Below the pieces are notes generated by a model that worked only from the letters and a program-made list of their open reading frames with translations, did no database searches and was not told where the DNA came from. A stretch of 64,000 nt of DNA from Scedosporium boydii (lineage: Eukaryota > Ascomycota > Sordariomycetes > Microascales > Microascaceae): contig NJFT01000139.1 of NCBI GenBank assembly GCA_002221725.1, positions 44,205 through 108,204 of the forward strand, given 5' to 3'. Within the stretch, counting starts at the first letter, position 1. The number at the start of each line of letters is the position of its first letter. The translations under genes and the position numbers were made by a program. Positions 59,323-64,000 of the stretch are shown one piece after another.

Positions 59323-59538
59323 GTCCACGCTTCGGGCACGAGTCGTTGATAGGAAACGTCTGCAATGACCACCGTAGTATGATGCCCGACAAGAGGCGCT
59401 TGACTGTGCAGGTGAAAGGATTCTTATGGAGGCATCAAGATGGACAGTCCTAGTCAACGACCGGTTCCAGCCAACAGTGCTGTCGTACCCCCGCCCAGCG
59501 GAAACAAGCAATCGCGACGACTTCCGCGAGAGACCCAT

Positions 59539-60566
59539 AGCTGTCAAGATGAGGGGAATGTCCAAATGGCAATAAACACTGCGGGAAGGTAGTAGCCAGC
59601 CACGCAGGCAATCCCAACCATTAGCAGCCCGACTAGCCAAACCCAATTGGATCTTGATGGCAGAGATCTAAGCCGATTAGGGCGTCAATGACAGCACCGA
59701 ACCAGTCTGGAGAGAGCTTGATTAAACTTTACCCAAGCAATTTGAACTGCAACTGCTCAGGCAACTTCAACTTGAATTCTCGGATGGCGGGGACTGAGAA
59801 CCTTAGATCAAGCCCAGCGTTCCCTGTGTTCAATCGGCTCCAGAAATCTAGACCCGGGGTTTGCCTGGTGTTGCTCGGCCGGCCAATAATGGCTCAATGA
59901 TCTCCACGATAACCATTGAACTGGAGGGGTTTCGTGTGTGTGTGCCTTCCGGTCTTATCCTCGCCCGCGTGGAGTGTTGGATTAGCGCAGTTTAGCGGGG
60001 TACAGCCAGACCATTGAGGCAATGATTCAGGGCGGGGTTGCCCAGCCCAGCGCCTGCTATGGATCTAGAGCTCACTCGATCGACTTGCTCCTTCGCAGAC
60101 CACCACCATCAAAATGACTTCAAATGTTGGCACACGCCTTCCAGCTGTCCCGGCTCAACATCACATGCTCTCAACTCGCTCTCTCGCTCTCGGCGATGAA
60201 GGCGCGTAGCATCTGGAGCCATCCGACAAGCCAGCTGACGAGATAAATAATGAGATAAATAATGAAATAAATGAAAAGAAGCAACATGAGAAGCACAAGA
60301 ATAGCAAAACCTCCACCGCAGCATAGTATCTTCACCCTTCATTCTCCTTCAATAACCCCGAAGAAGAGACCCAAAGGCCGAAGGATGCCTGCCCTCCGAA
60401 ATGCACCTATACAATTGTATCTGGTCATGACTTGCGGGTCTGTCTCCGGCCGGCTCGTTCTTCCATTCAAACGATGCCAGCACAGCAACTGAGAGTACTC
60501 CGGAGATTTGATGTAACGACCCGTTCCGGCAGGCGAGGCGACCTGCCCAGATGATATCGGGAATTA
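59539..60566. other. Intergenic, right of threonine aldolase
   Basis: No gene recognised. A 12-bp tandem array lies at 60240-60275. Upstream part is promoter DNA for the aldolase gene. Confidence 0.6.
60240..60275. repeat. 12-bp tandem repeat GAGATAAATAAT
   Basis: Two exact units at 60240-60251 and 60252-60263 followed by a degenerate third (GAAATAAATGAA). Confidence 0.85.
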
Positions 60567-61121
60567 TTAAGGATATGACTCTTCTGCATTACCATCAATC
60601 CCGCTCGATGCATCTTCGTTGAAACCAGACAGGACACGTCTCTCTAAATATCCCATGAACTTGCCGTAAATCCATCCCTCGAACGGCGACTCAACTTCAA
60701 GAACCGTCATCGCCTGCGCGGTGCACATTCGGACAGAGATGGGCAGCCACTCTAGCCGAATAAGTAGCCAATCTCTACCTCGTAGTTCAACGCATCCATC
60801 GCCCCATTCGCTCCCCGCCAAGATCGCCGTCCGTCCCTCCAAACCCAGAAATCTCGATAACCGCCCGGAATGCTGTGCCTCAAAATGCGGCCCCCAATCC
60901 AATTTGAGACACCTTGTCACGGTGGGCTCCTCTGCCAGCGCATACCGCATGCCGCACGCATAGACGCCCCCGTCTTCCCCGTCCGCGTTTCTAGTACTTC
61001 GTATTCTTCCCTTCGATATCAAAAAAATGTGTATTTCGGCAACGCCTTGAAAGTTGACCTGGAATGAAACTGCGCTCCTGCCTATGACACACTTCAGGTG
61101 TCTTAGCTGGCAAGCATGCAT
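60567..61121 (-). CDS. Hypothetical ORF, 184 aa
   Basis: Single open frame from the ATG at 61121 (MHACQLRHLKC). I do not recognise a family. Its composition is protein-like and not low-complexity: GGVYACGMRYALAEE, KLDWGPHFEAQHSGRL, GRTAILAGSEWGDGCVELRG, LIRLEWLPISVRMC and an acidic end DASSGIDGNAEESYP. A motif copy at 60995-61003 lies inside the frame, unlike all other copies, which argues against a real gene. No signal peptide or membrane span is clear. It may be a chance ORF or the last exon of a small lineage-specific gene. Confidence 0.3.
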   Translation of the reverse strand: MHACQLRHLKCVIGRSAVSFQVNFQGVAEIHIFLISKGRIRSTRNADGEDGGVYACGMRYALAEEPTVTRCLKLDWGPHFEAQHSGRLSRFLGLEGRTAILAGSEWGDGCVELRGRDWLLIRLEWLPISVRMCTAQAMTVLEVESPFEGWIYGKFMGYLERRVLSGFNEDASSGIDGNAEESYP

Positions 61122-61167
61122 TTTTTCGAGGACATTTTCTGACTTCGAGACAAGATAACTATACAAG

Positions 61168-61187
61168 CCCCCCGGGGGGGGGGGGGG
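61168..61187. repeat. C6G14 homopolymer junction
   Basis: Six C followed by fourteen G. It could be a real G-quadruplex-prone run or a sequencing length error. Confidence 0.9.
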
Positions 61188-61308
61188 AACAGAGAAACAA
61201 GCAACGATCTACTTTGTAGAGGAGAAACGACAATACTCAAGAACTGCGAACGCAGCCGATGAGAAAAAGGGAGAGAGATCACCAGCTGCAAGACACAATA
61301 CTAGCCAA

Positions 61309-61327
61309 CCACACACACACACACACC
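61309..61327. repeat. AC dinucleotide microsatellite
   Basis: About nine AC units without interruption in non-coding DNA. Confidence 0.9.
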
Positions 61328-61688
61328 ACGAACTCCCATCTCTGGATCTGGTTCTGCCATAAATTTTGATCCGCACTTGGAAGATTCGCAACACACCAGC
61401 CGTACCCTGCCCATATAAAATAAATGAAAAAAAGCAAAACAAACAAGAAAATAATCAGAATCTGTAAGAATTCTTCAAGAGGAGGGTATCCGCACTATAC
61501 GAGAATGGAATACCCACCCCCGAAATAGGAATAGACGTGCTACGTGTGCGACGCCAGTCGAGTCGCTGGTCGTCATCCGGCGTTTGTTATGTAGTATGAG
61601 TACTCTCTCCATCGTATGTGCTGGCAGACAAGACTACAAGACTCACTCGTGTCCAGCCCCTCTCAACCCGTCTCCCATCCTCGTCCCC

Positions 61689-61708
61689 GGCATGGCATGG
61701 CATGGCAT
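61689..61708. repeat. Four tandem GGCAT units
   Basis: GGCAT repeated four times, ending one base before a GTACGAAGTAG element at 61709-61719. Confidence 0.9.
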
Positions 61709-63473
61709 GTACGAAGTAGTGTACAGGGGAGATAGAGAGGGACGAGGCAGGAAAATGGGGACAACGAGACGAGACGACACACACACACACATCATTGATA
61801 CATACACACACACTCGCCAACTTTCTCTCCTCCATGTTCCTGCACTGATGAGTTGTCAAAGCATCAAGTGGTCTGTGTGCAGCCCTGGAAATTTCCCCTT
61901 CGCTTCATACCCATACAAGTGCGTATACCGCAGACACGTCAAGTTCCCCATTCAATCCGCTCCGTTCCAACTCATTATTAGTATTTCCTTCGTAGTATAC
62001 AAACAAGTAAGACCTTTTTCGTAGCCCTGCCAGCTCATAAACCACGTCGACAATCGAGGGAGCGATAAATAGAAATGTCGGGTCCTCCCCCTGTGCCTAC
62101 TCTCTCCCTGTTTCCCCTCCGTCCTCTCCTCTCTCTCTCCTATTCCTCTTTAGTCCTTACATCGCGCGATCCCGGTCACCACTTTTCCGTGTCTTGGAGT
62201 TCTCTTCTTCACATCCTACTTTAGCCGGTCTTAGTCCAACATCCAACACCACACCCAACACCGGATGGCAATCCTCGCCTTGCCTGGAAACTACAATAAC
62301 GAGGCCACTCCACTACGCTGTCCTAGGATTCGGAAGAAAACCCTTCTACTCCCACGCTGATTTCCTGCCGCGTTTGAACCGTTTAGCCTGTGGTGTTTCT
62401 CGGATATCTCCTGATTATGGACTAGTTACGGCGGTGTCAACGAGTGTCGCAAAGTGTCGCAAGTGCCACACTCCCGTCTACAGCTACTGTCCTTTCGCCG
62501 CTATTCCGATCCGAGCAAGCGCTGTCACATACATGTCAATACAAATTGGACACCACCAGTATCAATTCGTTATTCGTTCATTCATAGGGTTCAACATCAC
62601 CCTTGGACTACCCAGCACAACTCACACGCTTGAACCACGATGCCTTACCATGTTAGATCATGGAGCAAGCTTCCAACTAGGATCTTCCAGGAGAAATCAA
62701 AAGAAGCAAAAAAAGAACGGACTTAAGAAACATGGGTTCGGGAAAATCGATGGACAAGAAGGATATGAGAAAATGATGTCCACGGTACGTTGACATTAAC
62801 TGGAAAATAAAAAGGACCAGGAAAACGCGAGCGCCAAAATCCCAACGCATGCTTCGTTCCACTCATGAATGGCCCCGTTTGAAGGACAACAGACTTTCCC
62901 CCACACAAGGCCAAGTCGACAAGTTGTTAGTTGATATGCCAGCAGAGATCCGTCATTTGTTCCCTCCTCGCCCCGGATATACTCAAGAAAATAATGAAAT
63001 CCCCAGTCCCCTCGTTGCCAAGTGGAAAGGAAACCCCCCAAGTGCGGATGCTATGAGTGGCGTAGCCAATGACTCCAACCGCCCAGTCATGTGCTCGTGA
63101 GAGAAGGAAATATATATATATATAATTCAACCGTCGGAGGCCCCAGATGATCAAGCGATTTCTTTTCCCTGTCCCGCCCCGCCTAGGAAAGGAGAAAAAA
63201 AGGAAAGAGAGAAGCGTCGTGTATACCAACACGACACATGCAACGGAACCAGAAAGCCAAGGAGACGCTCCCACGCGTTGGCCGCCGCCTGCCATCACGA
63301 TGGGCCTGCTCTGGCAGACGGCTAGTGTGATTCGAAATCCCATTCCACTCTTCAAATTACGGCCAAGATTGGACAACAGTCCGGAGCGCGGATGGCCCAG
63401 TCTGCCCAGGATGGGATCAGAAATTGAACCAGGCATCAGAGACCATTCGTTGTTTTATCGGCTCATCGGCCCT

Positions 63474-63882
63474 TCATTTGTTGGCCCATTTCATGAGCCA
63501 CTCCAATACGGCGTCGAGATTCGTCTCCTCCTTAGCGCTGATACCATAGCAGGATACTTCCCGATGATAGATCTCAGCCAAAGCGAGCTCGTCGATCAAT
63601 TCATCTACCGTTAACCTGTCTGGGAGGTCCGACTTGTTACCCAGGACGAGAAGCGGGATACCCCGAAGAGATGGTTGGGCCATTAGGGAATGAAGCTCCT
63701 CTCGTGCGACCGAGAGAACCTTTGGGTCCGCCATATCCACGATGAAAACGATGGCGTCGACGCCGCGACAGTACCTCTCCCACATTGTTCGAAAGCGGGG
63801 CTGGCCTCCGATATCCCAACACTTCAGTGTAACGTGGCCTCGTTGTACCCGCTTCATGTTGAACCCAACCGTCGGAATCGAG
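63474..63882 (-). CDS. ARL8: Arl8-type small GTPase, 5' truncated
   Basis: Last exon of an Arf-like GTPase of the Arl8 group, which in other eukaryotes sits on lysosomes or vacuoles and recruits motor and tethering effectors. The exon codes 136 residues: SIPTVGFNMKRV (switch I), HVTLKCWDIGGQPRFRTMWERYCRG (switch II; DIGGQ, the Arl8 form of DxxGQ), FIVDMAD, VLGNKSDLPD (NKxD base-recognition) and YGISAKEETNLDAVLEWL (SAK). The acceptor at 63883-63884 (CGCGTAG in gene sense) precedes the split codon for Asp or similar. The P-loop exon, with the N-terminal membrane helix, is missing and must lie beyond the right end. The remaining 118 bases contain a GCGA repeat and G runs and no coding match. Confidence 0.93.
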
Positions 63883-63922
63883 CTACGCGGAAATCTTGAT
63901 CAGCCGAAGTCTCACCAGCGAA

Positions 63923-63944
63923 GCGAGCGAGCGAGCGAGCGAGC
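63923..63944. repeat. GCGA tetranucleotide repeat
   Basis: Five and a half GCGA units inside the presumed Arl8 intron. Confidence 0.9.
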
Positions 63945-63975
63945 CGTCCAGTGGCGGGTATCAGGGCGGTCAGTT

Positions 63976-64000
63976 GGGTGGGGGGGAGGGGGGGGGGGGG
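63976..64000. other. G-rich terminus, probable contig end
   Basis: The last 25 bases are G except for single T and A interruptions. With a gene cut just before it, this looks like an assembly edge and not a telomere (no TTAGGG/CCCTAA units). Confidence 0.7.

Larger units (their letters stand above)
61122..63473. other. Repeat-rich intergenic stretch
   Basis: Contains C6G14 at 61168-61187, AC repeats at 61309-61327 and 61777-61790, four GGCAT units (61689-61708) directly followed by a GTACGAAGTAG element, and an AT repeat near 63111-63124. A 199-codon forward ORF at 62194-62793 has no recognisable domain and ends in a Lys-rich tail; I did not call it. The right part is the 3' region of the Arl8 gene. 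Confidence 0.6.

Noticed and set aside
62194..62793. 199-codon forward ORF
   Set aside because: No domain, odd composition with a Lys-rich end, lies in repeat-rich non-coding DNA; likely chance.
63970..64000. Telomere at the right end
   Set aside because: G-rich, but no TTAGGG-type units.

Overview
The window is nuclear DNA of a filamentous ascomycete, most likely a Sordariomycete. The evidence is: short introns (55-120 nt) with GTRNGT donors, CTAAC-type branch sites and YAG acceptors; about 50% GC; and fungus-type proteins such as a Kip2/KipA kinesin, an SLC26-STAS-cyclic-nucleotide-domain transporter and a secreted GH37 trehalase. I could not fix the genus. Coding models were built by reading splice sites directly; every multi-exon model closes in frame.

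Layout. 0-7.4 kb holds one type II membrane protein with a fucosyltransferase-like motif (minus strand) and a long gene-poor stretch with one possible small ORF. 7.4-10.3 kb is a Kip2/KipA kinesin whose motor domain hides an in-frame intron. 10.3-17.6 kb is a 7-kb gene desert packed with a dispersed motif (TACTTCGTA/TACGAAGTA). 17.6-33.1 kb is a dense block: STK19 homologue, Vsb1-type vacuolar transporter, GINS subunit Psf1, translation factor eEF1B-alpha (with a box C/D snoRNA in its long intron), proteasome receptor Rpn13, splicing factor Cus2/Tat-SF1 and a luciferase-domain membrane protein. After a 3-kb gap, 36.1-39.6 kb holds the CstF-64/Rna15 homologue and Erv46 as a divergent pair. After another 4.4-kb gap, 44-59.5 kb holds a Sel1-repeat protein, proteasome beta-2 (Pup1), nucleoporin Nup159, trehalase and threonine aldolase. 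The right end holds a 5'-truncated Arl8 GTPase and runs into homopolymer G, probably a contig end.

Most genes are housekeeping and not a functional cluster. The themes are proteostasis (Rpn13, Pup1), mRNA processing and export (Cus2, CstF-64, Nup159), replication (Psf1), secretory and vacuolar traffic (Erv46, Vsb1, Arl8) and translation with rRNA modification (eEF1B and its intronic snoRNA). I saw no transposase, reverse transcriptase, secondary-metabolite cluster, CRISPR or intact tRNA.

The observations I rate highest are the intronic C/D snoRNA in the eEF1B gene, whose D' guide matches a very conserved 25S rRNA segment; the over-represented GTAC-TTC-GTAC motif confined to intergenic DNA; and several splice features that a simple ORF caller would miss.
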